This document shows, piece by piece, positions 1 through 9,323 of a stretch of 64,000 nt of DNA. The first letter of the stretch is position 1. Each line of letters begins with the position of its first letter. The translations under genes were made by a program, and so were the position numbers. Below the pieces are notes generated by a model. It saw only the letters and a program-made list of their open reading frames with translations, made no database searches and had not been told where the DNA came from. The DNA comes from Cytophagales bacterium (GTDB lineage Bacteria; Bacteroidota; Bacteroidia; Cytophagales; Cyclobacteriaceae). The stretch is from the NCBI GenBank assembly GCA_022360015.1, contig JAKSDQ010000248.1, positions 62,001 to 126,000 of the forward strand, given 5' to 3'.

Positions 1-8
1 ACACCCTT

Positions 9-1205
9 TTAACCAACCACTTCTGCAAAAAATAAATGACAAATTAAAAAAGTCAGCACTGACAAAATGATGCCATACATAAAGATATTGAAGGATACCC
101 GGAGAAAACCGAATTTTCTGTCCAGGTTTAGCCCCAGATAATAAATATCCCTGCCTATACTGTTGTACAATTTGTCAGCACTGCCCATCAATTGATTCAG
201 GCCATCTACATAAGATTTTTCCTCCATATTTTTGAAATTGCCATAAAACAACAAATGATGAAAGCCTGGCTCAGAACTGTTGCCATGGGTTTTATCAGGA
301 CGTGTGGCGAGGATGGCAAAGACGATGGATGCCAGATTAGTGGCAAGAATCAAAAAAATGGGCACAATCAAATGGGGATCATCGTTTATTTTTCCTAATA
401 AAGTACCCAAAATGATGGATAAAATGATCGCATTAATCGAAATTAAAATATTAGACTTTCTGTCGACCATGGCATTTAAGGTATAATGATTTTTGGACGT
501 CAGCCTGAAAAGGGTTTCAATTCCACGCTCCGGCCGGTTAACCATTTTGGCATATTTCTTTTTTAGCTCTTTTAAGCCCTTTTCATCGATTTTCAGTTCC
601 CTTTCCAGCCAGGCATCTTTCTTTTTATCCAGCTTTTTTTTCATTTTATTCAGCACCACGAGATTGTCCCCGAGTCCAAATGTATAAGTACTTTGACCGT
701 AAGCTGAAAGATAACGTTGTTTTCTGAGCTTATTATCCAAATAATCCAGCCAATGCTCATCATCGTAATGTTCGTTTTTTACTGCCTGCAGATAATTTCT
801 CAGCTGGGCCTCATACCTGAAAAAGGACTTTTTTCCATATACACTTGTGCAGATATCTGTCAAAAGCGCGTGTTCGGCAGCACTTTCATTATCGATAAGG
901 GCCAGTGCCTTGTCTATCACCGATTTTTCCAGGCCTGTTTCTGCCGATAGCCCCTTACACAATACATCTGCATCCCTGTATTCCAGGATTTTTATCAAAA
1001 TTGCCAACGTCAATACCTGCAGTTGGTGCGCTGAAAAATTTAATGCAGCACTCGCTTCTTTAAGGGCCTTTACATACTGCTCAAGCAAATATTTTTTAAA
1101 TTTATAAACAGAATCACCTTTATTTTTAAGTTCTTTTTCTGCAAATTCATAGACAATTGAAATCAATTGTTCGCTACGGCCCGGCAAATGATGATTAGTC
1201 TTCAT
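9..1205 (-). CDS. Pycsar-effector-like (DUF5706/PycTM) membrane protein with degenerate HD domain
   Basis: The C-terminal third matches the PycTM effector domain of Pycsar anti-phage systems. It has a conserved run around SKNHYTLNAMVDRKSNILI and three membrane segments at about residues 253-270, 279-301 and 371-392. The N-terminal ~165 residues follow the helical layout of the HD phosphohydrolase usually fused to this domain in Bacteroidetes. The catalytic positions are replaced: HN..H by YKFKKYL, HD by IK in AILIKIL, and the late Asp is not evident, so the HD part is probably inactive. A charged lysine-rich linker lies between the two. In defence systems PycTM damages the membrane on binding a cyclic pyrimidine nucleotide; that role here is inference. 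No cyclase is visible, but the neighbouring downstream DNA lies outside the window. The ATG at 1205 is preferred over a GTG at 1229. Confidence 0.8.
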   Translation of the reverse strand: MKTNHHLPGRSEQLISIVYEFAEKELKNKGDSVYKFKKYLLEQYVKALKEASAALNFSAHQLQVLTLAILIKILEYRDADVLCKGLSAETGLEKSVIDKALALIDNESAAEHALLTDICTSVYGKKSFFRYEAQLRNYLQAVKNEHYDDEHWLDYLDNKLRKQRYLSAYGQSTYTFGLGDNLVVLNKMKKKLDKKKDAWLERELKIDEKGLKELKKKYAKMVNRPERGIETLFRLTSKNHYTLNAMVDRKSNILISINAIILSIILGTLLGKINDDPHLIVPIFLILATNLASIVFAILATRPDKTHGNSSEPGFHHLLFYGNFKNMEEKSYVDGLNQLMGSADKLYNSIGRDIYYLGLNLDRKFGFLRVSFNIFMYGIILSVLTFLICHLFFAEVVG

Positions 1206-1235
1206 AACCCATTGAAATTTGTGAAACACAAAAAA

Positions 1236-1255
1236 ACTTCATAAGGTTATGAAGT
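1236..1255. promoter_or_regulatory. Perfect palindrome in divergent intergenic region
   Basis: ACTTCATAA and TTATGAAGT face each other across two bases, giving a perfect 20-bp dyad. It sits 30 bp upstream of the minus-strand PycTM-like gene and about 75 bp upstream of the plus-strand metallophosphoesterase fusion. The position suits an operator for either gene; as a transcript it could also form a short hairpin. No regulator is assigned. Confidence 0.4.
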
Positions 1256-1329
1256 GGTGTCGTTTAAAATACACTGGTTTATCAATTTTTGTCGTTAATT
1301 AGCCCTTTGTTTAACCAAGAAACCAACTC

Positions 1330-4300
1330 ATGCTAACAAACAGGTATACGTTTACCCTACTATTGATATTTATTCTGGGTGCCTGCGCTACCCGTAAAGC
1401 GCATTTCTCCTTGGATTACCAACCTCCAACGGCTGATTCCGAAAAACCTGATTATGCTGTTCTTTTTTTTGGAGGAGCGGATAAAAGCCCTGATAACGGC
1501 GGCTCTGCCTTTGAGGGATTAAAACAGCACCTGGAAACAACGGAAAAAGGCGCTTTAATATTGTTGGGAAACAATGGTGCAAAAAGAGGCATGTCCGATT
1601 CGACTGCCGAAAGTTCCCGCAAAAGAACAAAAAGATTGCTCGAAGGAAAACTGGGTACTATCAGCGCTTTCAAGGGGGATGTATTTGCTGTTCCCGGAAA
1701 TCATGATTGGGCTAATGGTGGCAGAAGCGGTTATCAAAGGATTTTAAGGCTGGAAGAATTTTTAGAAGATTATTTGGGAGAAAATGTGCTGGTGCCCAAC
1801 AACGGCTGCCCCGGGCCTTATGAAGTTGAGATAAGGGAGGGATTGGTATTTTTATTTCTAAATACGCAATGGTGGTTACATGAATGGGAGAAAGGCGGTC
1901 CGGAAACTGGTTGTGAAATGGAGGGTGACCTGGATTTCATTGTACAATTGGATGACGCCCTGAAGCGCCACATGAATAAGAAAATAATCGTAATAGGCCA
2001 CCATCCACTTTTCAGCAATGGGCCCCACGGAGGGCATTTTCCTGCCTATACGCATTTGTTACCGCCGGTTTTGGGTTCTGTTTACGCATGGTACCGTAAA
2101 AACAGGGGTGGACTTCAGGATCTGGCAGATACGAGGTACAGGATCATGAGAAGAGGGCTACAAAATATTCTCGCCCAGCACCCTAACCTGGTGTATTTGT
2201 CAGGCCATGAGCGCTCACAGCAATATCATAAAAACAAGGAGCAACACTACATTGTTAGTGGTGCTATCGCCGAAGCCACTCAAACAGTGCCAGGCAATGG
2301 CGCCAGGTTTGCCTATGGAAATCCTGGTTTCGGTAAGTTAAATTTTTACAACAATGGTGACGTATATCTGGAGTTCTGGACGCTTGAGGAGGGTAAAATC
2401 CAGTTGACTTTCAGGGAAAAATTATTGAACCATATTTACGACCCTGCCACTGATGACCTGGAAACGCGCTATGCTGATCTGGATTACAGTAACCAGACCG
2501 TTAATGCAATCGCTACCACGAAATTAAACAAGGATCAAAAAAGACCGGGGTTATTGGGAAAAAATTACCGCACCGAATGGGCTACCGAAATTAAAAATGT
2601 GCCTGTATTTGATATCGGCAAAGAAAAGGGTGGAATGAAAATTGTTAAAAAAGGAGGTGGCTTGCAAACTATTTCGCTAAGGTTGGAAGATAAAAACGGC
2701 AAGCAATATGTGTTGCGGTCCATTGAAAAGTTTCCTGAAAAAGCCGTGCCTGCGGCGTTAAGAGGAACCATCGCCTCTGATATTATAGCCGATCAGGTAT
2801 CTGCCTCTCATCCCTACGGGGCATTTGTAATTCCCAAATTGGCCCATGCTGCCGGTGTATATCACACCAATCCGAAGCTGGTCTACCTGCCCGATGACCC
2901 CCGCCTGGGTATCTACAGGGACGATTTCGGCGATGGCTTATTCCTGTATGAGGAGCGGCCGGCCAGGAACAGGAGCGATGTGGAAAGTTTTGGCAGATCA
3001 AAAAAGATTATCAATACCCTGGACGTTATTAAAAGAACGCAGAAAGACAATGAACACTATATAGACCAGGATCAGGTGCTGAGGTCGAGGCTTTTCGATA
3101 TCTGGATCGGTGACTGGGACCGGCACGACGACCAGTGGCGCTGGGCCAGATTCAAAGATGAGGAAGGTTTCAATTTTTATCAACCGATTCCCAGAGACAG
3201 GGACCAGGCTTTTTTTTGGTCAGACGGCCTGCTGATCAGGGTAGGCTCACGCAGATGGGGGCAACCCAAATTCCAGGGCTTTCATGAAGAAATCAGGGAT
3301 GTGGCCGGATTAAGCTTCAATGCCCGCCACTTTGACCGCACTTTTTTGACCAAACCCGATATGGACGACTGGCTTAACACAGCCCGGGACCTGCAGGAAA
3401 GACTGACCGACGAAGTGATAGAAGAGGCTATCAAAGGCCTGCCCGAAGAAATTTACAAAATCAATGGCGAAAATATCATCGGAAAATTGAAATCACGGCG
3501 ACAACACCTCCACACTTATGCCCGGGATTTTTACCTTTTCCTGAATAAAAATGTCAATATCCTGGGAAGTAACAAAGCAGAGCTGTTTGAGATAAATCAT
3601 CGGAAAAACGGTGATGCCCTGGTAAAAATTCACAGGATTAAAGAAAAATCCGGTGAAATAAAATTCAAAGTCTTCGACCGTGTTTTCAAACACGGGGAAA
3701 CCAGGGAAATCAGGTTGTATGGTTTGGGTGATGACGACCGCTTTATCGTAACCGGTGAATATAAGAACAGTATCAGGGTAAGAATCATAGGAGGGAAGGG
3801 AAAGGATCAAATCAAAGACAGCTCCAATGTTAGCCGTCGCAACACAATCGTTTATGACAAGACCAAAAACACCACCATCAACTCAAAAAACGGCCTAAAA
3901 AACAAAACCTCCGATAAGGATGAAAATATCAACCAATATGATCGCTTCGCCTACAAGTATGACAAAGTCATTCCGCTGGTCACAGGTGGATTTAACCCTG
4001 ATGACGGTGTGTTTATAGGAGGAGGAATTTCTATTGTTAAACATAAATTCCGAAAAGCGCCGTTTGGGGCAAAACATAATCTCACCGCTTCGCTGGCTCC
4101 AAGGTCGGCCTCTTACAATTTCAGGTACAAGGGGCATTTTGTCGAAACGGTCGGTTCCTGGGATTTGCTGCTGGAGGCCGACATCTACCAGCCCAGTATC
4201 GCGGATTTCTTTTACGGCTTTGGAAACCGAACCCGTTTTGATGAAGACGCACGCGATGATGACAGCCAGTTTTACCGCGCGCGCTTCGGTCAATGGATTT

Positions 4301-5070
4301 TGCGCACCGACCTGCAGAAAGTACTCAATGACATTCATACTTTTACCATCGGCGGGTTTTTCCGGTCGGTAAATATCGAGTCAGACTTTAATGACAATGA
4401 GCCCAACAGATTCATTATCACCTATCCGGAACTGATAGGAAGAGGAAGCGATGCGGCGGTGCCTTTGCTGGACAGGACCCGCAGCTATGTGGGGATGAAC
4501 CTGAACTATGGTTTAAACCTGAAAAACTCTAATTATTTCCCCACCAAGGGTATTGCCTGGAATGTGGCGGGCAAGCTTGTCACGCAAACAAACTATGAAG
4601 AAAATGACTACCAAAGCATTGCCTCCGATTTTTCAGCTTATTTTACTTTTGGCGGGTCTTTGAAGACAACGCTGGCCTTGAGGGTAGGCGGCCAGGCGAA
4701 CTTCGGCGACTTCGAGTTTTTTCAGGCCCCGCGCCTGGGTGGCTTTCAAAACCTCAGGGGATATAGAAGGGGCAGATTTGCCGGCGATGAGTCATTTTAC
4801 CAAAACACAGACCTGAGAATTAAGCTATTGGAATATAAAACACCTCTCTTCCCCGGCAGTTTGGGCATTACGTTCATCCATGATATTGGCCGGGTGTGGA
4901 CGGATCAGGAAGATGTCTCACTGATCGATGAAACCAAGGAAGAATGGCACAGGGGTTATGGTGGCGGCATCTGGATTGCCCCTTTGGGGGAGTTTGTGAT
5001 TTCTGCAGATTATACGGTCTCGAACGATGATGAGCGAGGCATTTTTGTACGATTTGGCTTCTTTTTTTAA
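1330..5070 (+). CDS. Lipoprotein fusion: metallophosphoesterase-like, kinase-like middle domain, Omp85/BamA-type barrel
   Basis: A lipoprotein signal ends at Cys19 (ILGAC). Residues ~40-330 have the calcineurin-like phosphoesterase layout, with GNHD at 123-126 and GHHP at 223-226. Other metal ligands are altered: FFGGAD instead of a GD-type first motif, GNNG (80-83) instead of GDN, GHER (292-295) instead of GHxH. Residues ~440-760 form a conserved block: YVLRSIEK at 460-467, then FDIWIGDWDRHDDQW (589-603) and PIPRDRDQAFF (619-629). Those motifs resemble the catalytic and metal loops of HipA/Fam20C-like kinases; this is inference. Residues ~890-1246 are a surface-antigen (Omp85/TamA-like) beta-barrel ending in Phe. 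The protein is probably anchored in the outer membrane. The stop is 4 bp from the next start, so the genes are likely co-transcribed. Confidence 0.85.
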   Translation: MLTNRYTFTLLLIFILGACATRKAHFSLDYQPPTADSEKPDYAVLFFGGADKSPDNGGSAFEGLKQHLETTEKGALILLGNNGAKRGMSDSTAESSRKRTKRLLEGKLGTISAFKGDVFAVPGNHDWANGGRSGYQRILRLEEFLEDYLGENVLVPNNGCPGPYEVEIREGLVFLFLNTQWWLHEWEKGGPETGCEMEGDLDFIVQLDDALKRHMNKKIIVIGHHPLFSNGPHGGHFPAYTHLLPPVLGSVYAWYRKNRGGLQDLADTRYRIMRRGLQNILAQHPNLVYLSGHERSQQYHKNKEQHYIVSGAIAEATQTVPGNGARFAYGNPGFGKLNFYNNGDVYLEFWTLEEGKIQLTFREKLLNHIYDPATDDLETRYADLDYSNQTVNAIATTKLNKDQKRPGLLGKNYRTEWATEIKNVPVFDIGKEKGGMKIVKKGGGLQTISLRLEDKNGKQYVLRSIEKFPEKAVPAALRGTIASDIIADQVSASHPYGAFVIPKLAHAAGVYHTNPKLVYLPDDPRLGIYRDDFGDGLFLYEERPARNRSDVESFGRSKKIINTLDVIKRTQKDNEHYIDQDQVLRSRLFDIWIGDWDRHDDQWRWARFKDEEGFNFYQPIPRDRDQAFFWSDGLLIRVGSRRWGQPKFQGFHEEIRDVAGLSFNARHFDRTFLTKPDMDDWLNTARDLQERLTDEVIEEAIKGLPEEIYKINGENIIGKLKSRRQHLHTYARDFYLFLNKNVNILGSNKAELFEINHRKNGDALVKIHRIKEKSGEIKFKVFDRVFKHGETREIRLYGLGDDDRFIVTGEYKNSIRVRIIGGKGKDQIKDSSNVSRRNTIVYDKTKNTTINSKNGLKNKTSDKDENINQYDRFAYKYDKVIPLVTGGFNPDDGVFIGGGISIVKHKFRKAPFGAKHNLTASLAPRSASYNFRYKGHFVETVGSWDLLLEADIYQPSIADFFYGFGNRTRFDEDARDDDSQFYRARFGQWILRTDLQKVLNDIHTFTIGGFFRSVNIESDFNDNEPNRFIITYPELIGRGSDAAVPLLDRTRSYVGMNLNYGLNLKNSNYFPTKGIAWNVAGKLVTQTNYEENDYQSIASDFSAYFTFGGSLKTTLALRVGGQANFGDFEFFQAPRLGGFQNLRGYRRGRFAGDESFYQNTDLRIKLLEYKTPLFPGSLGITFIHDIGRVWTDQEDVSLIDETKEEWHRGYGGGIWIAPLGEFVISADYTVSNDDERGIFVRFGFFF

Positions 5071-5074
5071 TGAA

Positions 5075-5599
5075 ATGAAAACGTTTATTATTTGCGTTGT
5101 ACTCATTCAATGTCTGATGGTGCAATGCGCAATGGCTCAGTCATACAGCGTAGGCGCCGGCCTGGCTTATGGAGATGACATTAAGGAACCTGGCATCAAT
5201 TTCAGGGGATATTACAACCTGGCCGATAACAGAATTTGTTTTGGGCCTGAATTCACCTACTTTAAAAAACGAACTGAAAACAGTGCCCGTGAAGAAATTG
5301 ATATTTCCCTCTTTGAAATCAATCTGAACGCACACTACATATTTGAAGTCACCCATAAATTAGGCATTTACCCTGTGATTGGCCTTAACTACAGTCAGGA
5401 AAAAGAAGATTATACCGATACTGAAGAAGAAGTTACAGAAAAAAAATGGGGGATGAATGTGGGTGCGGGAACACACTATACAGTGAATAAGTTTACGGTA
5501 TTTCTTGAATATGACCATTTATTTAGTGATTTAAGTCAAAACACTTTCATTTTAGGGGCATTTTATACCTTTGGAAAAAAAAGTGAGGAGCGTGAATAA
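5075..5599 (+). CDS. Outer-membrane beta-barrel protein (small porin-like)
   Basis: This is a 174-residue secreted protein. The start at 5075 gives a clean signal peptide (MKTFIICVVLIQCLMVQCAMAQ, cut after AMA) and lies 4 bp after the stop of the barrel fusion. The mature part alternates hydrophobic and polar residues in strands typical of the OmpX/OMP_b-brl fold (for example INFRGYYNL, NLNAHYIFEV, FTVFLEYDHLF) and ends in a short strand (FILGAFYTFG) plus a charged tail. An acidic loop EDYTDTEEEVTEKK lies mid-protein. Its 3' end overlaps the sensor kinase gene. Specific function is unknown. Confidence 0.75.
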   Translation: MKTFIICVVLIQCLMVQCAMAQSYSVGAGLAYGDDIKEPGINFRGYYNLADNRICFGPEFTYFKKRTENSAREEIDISLFEINLNAHYIFEVTHKLGIYPVIGLNYSQEKEDYTDTEEEVTEKKWGMNVGAGTHYTVNKFTVFLEYDHLFSDLSQNTFILGAFYTFGKKSEERE

Positions 5600-8500
5600 A
5601 CTCAGCCTATACGCATTACTGATAGGTAACTTTTGGTTTAACCCGGCCTGGTCACAAACAAATAACGTCCGATTTACCCAGCTATCAGTTGATCAGGGCT
5701 TATCCCAGTCCACCATCCTCAGCCTGGAGCAAGACATGATGGGGTTTTTATGGGCAGGTACCGCCGACGGGCTCAACAGATATGATGGCTACGAATTTCT
5801 CACCATGAGGCGAGACCCTCAAGACCCCGGTTCAATCAGTGACAATGAAATAATGGCTGTTTTAGATGATAAAAAAGGAAATATCTGGATTGGAAATGCT
5901 GCGGGGGTGGATTTACTAAATGTAGAAACAGAAATATGCAAACATTTTAGTTTTGATCCCAATGATCAAAACAGTTTAAGTAATAGTTATGTCACCAGCA
6001 TTTTCCAGGATCACCAGGGAGATATCTGGGTGGGTACAGCCGAAGGATTGAACAAATTCGACTACCAAAATAACACCTTTTCCAGGTACTATATTAACCC
6101 AACTCCCAATAATAACCGGAATATCATCAGGTCTATCTGCCAACTATCAGCTACCATTTTGCTGATTGGCTCCGGAGAAGGATTATTCCGGTTCGACACG
6201 GAAAGCCGGCAATTTCAACAAATCACAGACAACCGGCCTCCTGAAAAAAGTATCAACGCCTGCATGGTCAATGCCATCATTCAAGATAACGATGAAAATG
6301 TCTGGGTAGGCACCGATGTGGGCATTTTTAAATATGACGCACAGTTGAAAAACTATACCCATTTTACTTCACAAAACAGCCCGGTAAGTAATGATTTCAT
6401 TAGATGCGGCCTGCAAAGGAGAGACGGAACCCTCTGGTTTGGTACTGAAAACGGACTGATCCGGTACAACCCTGCAACAAAACGGTTTCATGTATACCGG
6501 CATCAGGGCGGCCAACCCCATAGCCTGAGTAATAATACGGTTCATTCTATCCTGGAAGACAATGCCGGCAATTTATGGATTGGCACAGGGAGTGGCTTAA
6601 ATCGCCTGGATCCATTCTCATTTCAATTCAATCCAATGCTTATCGACCCCTTTCAAAAAAATGACCTTGTTAACAACAAGGTATGGGCAATAGAAGAAAA
6701 TGGGCCATATCTGTGGCTAGGTACGGAAGGGGGCTTACATTTGTATGACAGTAAGGAAGGCCATATTGTTACCACACATCCCAATCAGGCTATACATGAA
6801 AAGCTAAGTAATACCATTGTGAGATCGATGGAATCTATGGGGCCGCAAATGTATCTGGGCACTGAAGGGGAAGGGCTGCTTACATTCGTCATCGGCGCCA
6901 ATCATTTAACCAGCTACAAAACGGTGGAAAATGACTCCACAACGATCAGTGATGATGTTGTCAGGGTGATCAAAGCCGACCAGGATAATGATAATGCCCT
7001 GTGGGTTGGCACTGCCTATGGACTGAACCATTTTAACCCGGCCACGCGCAAATTCCGTCGTTTTTACTTCGATGTCGGTAATAATAAATTGAAAATCAAC
7101 TCTATACGGGATTTAAAACATGACGGTGATTTTATTTGGGCAGGCACGGAAGAAGGGTTGATAAGATTTAACAAAATCACCGGTAAAACGAATCATTTTA
7201 TCCATTCAGCCGAAGATTCCACAAGCCTGAGCCACAATTTTGTCAGAACCATATTCATAGATCAATCAGGTATATTATGGGTGGGTACTTCCGGAGGCCT
7301 CAATAAATATGATGCCCAAAAAGGGATATTCAAATGTTACAATACACGTGACGGTCTTGCCAATGAAGTGATCTATGCGATCCTGGAAGATAACAACCGG
7401 CATCTTTGGATCAGTACCAACAAAGGGCTTAGCCGGTTTGACACCGTCGATGAAATTTTTTTTAATTACGACGTTAGCGAAGGGCTGCAAAGTTACGAGT
7501 TCAATACCAATGCTGCTTTTAAAAACAGGCAGGGACAGCTAATTTTCGGCGGCATCAACGGTTTTAACATTTTTTCTGCGGAAAACATCAAAGAAAACAA
7601 TTTCCCGGCACCTATTCTTTTGACCGGATTCGATATTTTCAATAAAAAGGCAGACATCGGCGACAATAGGCCCCTCCGTAAATCTATAATGATGGCCGAT
7701 ACTGTATTTCTTAGTTACAGGGACAACCTGTTTACTTTTCGTTATTCGGCCATCGACTTTATCTCGGCACCAAAAACAGTCTATCAATACCAGTTGGAGG
7801 GTTTTGATAAAAACTGGAACTATGTGGGGCCGCGAAGATATGCTACCTATACCAATATACCCGGTGGTGTATATAAGTTTAAGGTCAAAAGCTGTCATAA
7901 CCAAAGGGATTGGAATGAGGGTCTCTCTATCGTTATCATCATAAAATCCCCATTTTGGGAAAAGCTATGGTTTCAATGGGGCGCTGTTCTGCTTTTTGGC
8001 TTATTTTTGTTTGCATTTTTCAGGATCAGGACGCAGACTATCCGCAACAGAAATATAAAACTGACCGGGCTGGTTGAGGAGAGAACCAGGACCCTGAAAG
8101 AAAACAAAAAAGCGTTGGAAGAAAGCGAAGCCCTGTTTCGAAATATCTACGAACAAAGCCCTATTGGTATCGCTTATGCTGACAAGGATTTAAAAACCAT
8201 TATAAAATGTAATCCACAGTTTTGTCAAATTCTGGGCTATCCGGAAGAAGAAATCAAGGGTAAATCCATGCAAAATTTTGTTCATCCCGAAGACTTGCTT
8301 CCTTCCGGGCATGAGAGCAGTAACAACAGCCTTTTTAATGAATCGAAGTTTTATCAAAGAAAAAAAAGGCTCATCGACAAAGCGGGTGATACCATATATG
8401 TGACAGCGGCAGGCTCCATGATCACCGATTTTTCAGGAAAAGCAAAATACCAGTTGATCATGTTTGATAACATCACTGAAGAATTGAAGGCCCAGGAAAA

Positions 8501-9311
8501 ATTACAAAAAGCCCGGAGCCAGTTAATCCAGGCCGATAAGATGGCCTCTCTCGGCCAGCTCACTGCCGGTGTAGCCCATGAGATCAATAACCCGGTTAAT
8601 TTTATCTTCAACGGAATTAATGGGTTGGATAAAAACCTGCAACGATTCCTCGAAATAATCAGCGAATACGAACAACTAAATGGCGGGCAGGATCTGAAAA
8701 GACAGCTTTTGGCTATTCTGGAGAAAAAGGAGGCGCTGGACTATGAGGATTTAAAAAAAGATATAAAAGAAATGATCCCCACCATCAAGGAAGGTGCGGA
8801 AAGAACGGCACAAATTGTCAAAAGTTTACAAACCTTTGTCTGGAGTGCCGATGTCGACTCAGTACATGAAGACATCCACAAGGGGCTTGAATCAACCTTG
8901 TTGCTGCTTTCTAATCAACTAAAAAATAATATATCCGTTAAAAAAGATTTCAAGGCCAGTGACCCGGTGGTACAGTGCCTGCCAGGCCAGTTAAACCAGG
9001 TTTTTATGAATGTGGTTATCAATGCTATCCAGGAACTGAAAGCTATGGAAAACGGAATCATTACCATTGAAACCGAGTCTGATGAAAAGCATGTTTGCGT
9101 AAGCATTAGTGATAACGGAAAAGGGATTCCTCCTGCATCCAGGGAAAAAATTTTCGAACCTTTTTACACCACCAAACCGGTTGGCCAGGGAACAGGCCTT
9201 GGCTTGTCAATTTCCTACAACATCGTCAAGGAACACGGTGGACAAATCAGTGTGGAAAGCCAAACCGGAAAAGGTACAAAATTCATGATCAAAGTGCCAA
9301 AAAATAAATAA
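5592..9311 (+). CDS. Two-component sensor histidine kinase with double Reg_prop beta-propeller and PAS domain
   Basis: A signal peptide is followed by about 14 repeats of the Reg_prop type (LW.GT..GLN.YD), enough for two seven-bladed periplasmic propellers (residues ~30-690). Next come a Y_Y_Y domain (~710-800), one membrane helix (WGAVLLFGLFLFAFF), a PAS domain (FRNIYEQSPIGIAYAD..), and a HisKA/HATPase kinase. The kinase has its phospho-His in GVAHEINNP, an N-box FMNVVINAI, and G-boxes DNGKGIP and GTGLGLS. Unlike many Bacteroidetes hybrid regulators of this layout, it lacks its own receiver and AraC domains; the regulator is the next gene. The start is uncertain: GTG 5592 gives the neatest signal peptide, TTG 5571 is also open, and both overlap the preceding gene. 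Confidence 0.9.
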   Translation: MNKLSLYALLIGNFWFNPAWSQTNNVRFTQLSVDQGLSQSTILSLEQDMMGFLWAGTADGLNRYDGYEFLTMRRDPQDPGSISDNEIMAVLDDKKGNIWIGNAAGVDLLNVETEICKHFSFDPNDQNSLSNSYVTSIFQDHQGDIWVGTAEGLNKFDYQNNTFSRYYINPTPNNNRNIIRSICQLSATILLIGSGEGLFRFDTESRQFQQITDNRPPEKSINACMVNAIIQDNDENVWVGTDVGIFKYDAQLKNYTHFTSQNSPVSNDFIRCGLQRRDGTLWFGTENGLIRYNPATKRFHVYRHQGGQPHSLSNNTVHSILEDNAGNLWIGTGSGLNRLDPFSFQFNPMLIDPFQKNDLVNNKVWAIEENGPYLWLGTEGGLHLYDSKEGHIVTTHPNQAIHEKLSNTIVRSMESMGPQMYLGTEGEGLLTFVIGANHLTSYKTVENDSTTISDDVVRVIKADQDNDNALWVGTAYGLNHFNPATRKFRRFYFDVGNNKLKINSIRDLKHDGDFIWAGTEEGLIRFNKITGKTNHFIHSAEDSTSLSHNFVRTIFIDQSGILWVGTSGGLNKYDAQKGIFKCYNTRDGLANEVIYAILEDNNRHLWISTNKGLSRFDTVDEIFFNYDVSEGLQSYEFNTNAAFKNRQGQLIFGGINGFNIFSAENIKENNFPAPILLTGFDIFNKKADIGDNRPLRKSIMMADTVFLSYRDNLFTFRYSAIDFISAPKTVYQYQLEGFDKNWNYVGPRRYATYTNIPGGVYKFKVKSCHNQRDWNEGLSIVIIIKSPFWEKLWFQWGAVLLFGLFLFAFFRIRTQTIRNRNIKLTGLVEERTRTLKENKKALEESEALFRNIYEQSPIGIAYADKDLKTIIKCNPQFCQILGYPEEEIKGKSMQNFVHPEDLLPSGHESSNNSLFNESKFYQRKKRLIDKAGDTIYVTAAGSMITDFSGKAKYQLIMFDNITEELKAQEKLQKARSQLIQADKMASLGQLTAGVAHEINNPVNFIFNGINGLDKNLQRFLEIISEYEQLNGGQDLKRQLLAILEKKEALDYEDLKKDIKEMIPTIKEGAERTAQIVKSLQTFVWSADVDSVHEDIHKGLESTLLLLSNQLKNNISVKKDFKASDPVVQCLPGQLNQVFMNVVINAIQELKAMENGIITIETESDEKHVCVSISDNGKGIPPASREKIFEPFYTTKPVGQGTGLGLSISYNIVKEHGGQISVESQTGKGTKFMIKVPKNK

Positions 9312-9323
9312 TTAACCTTTTTG

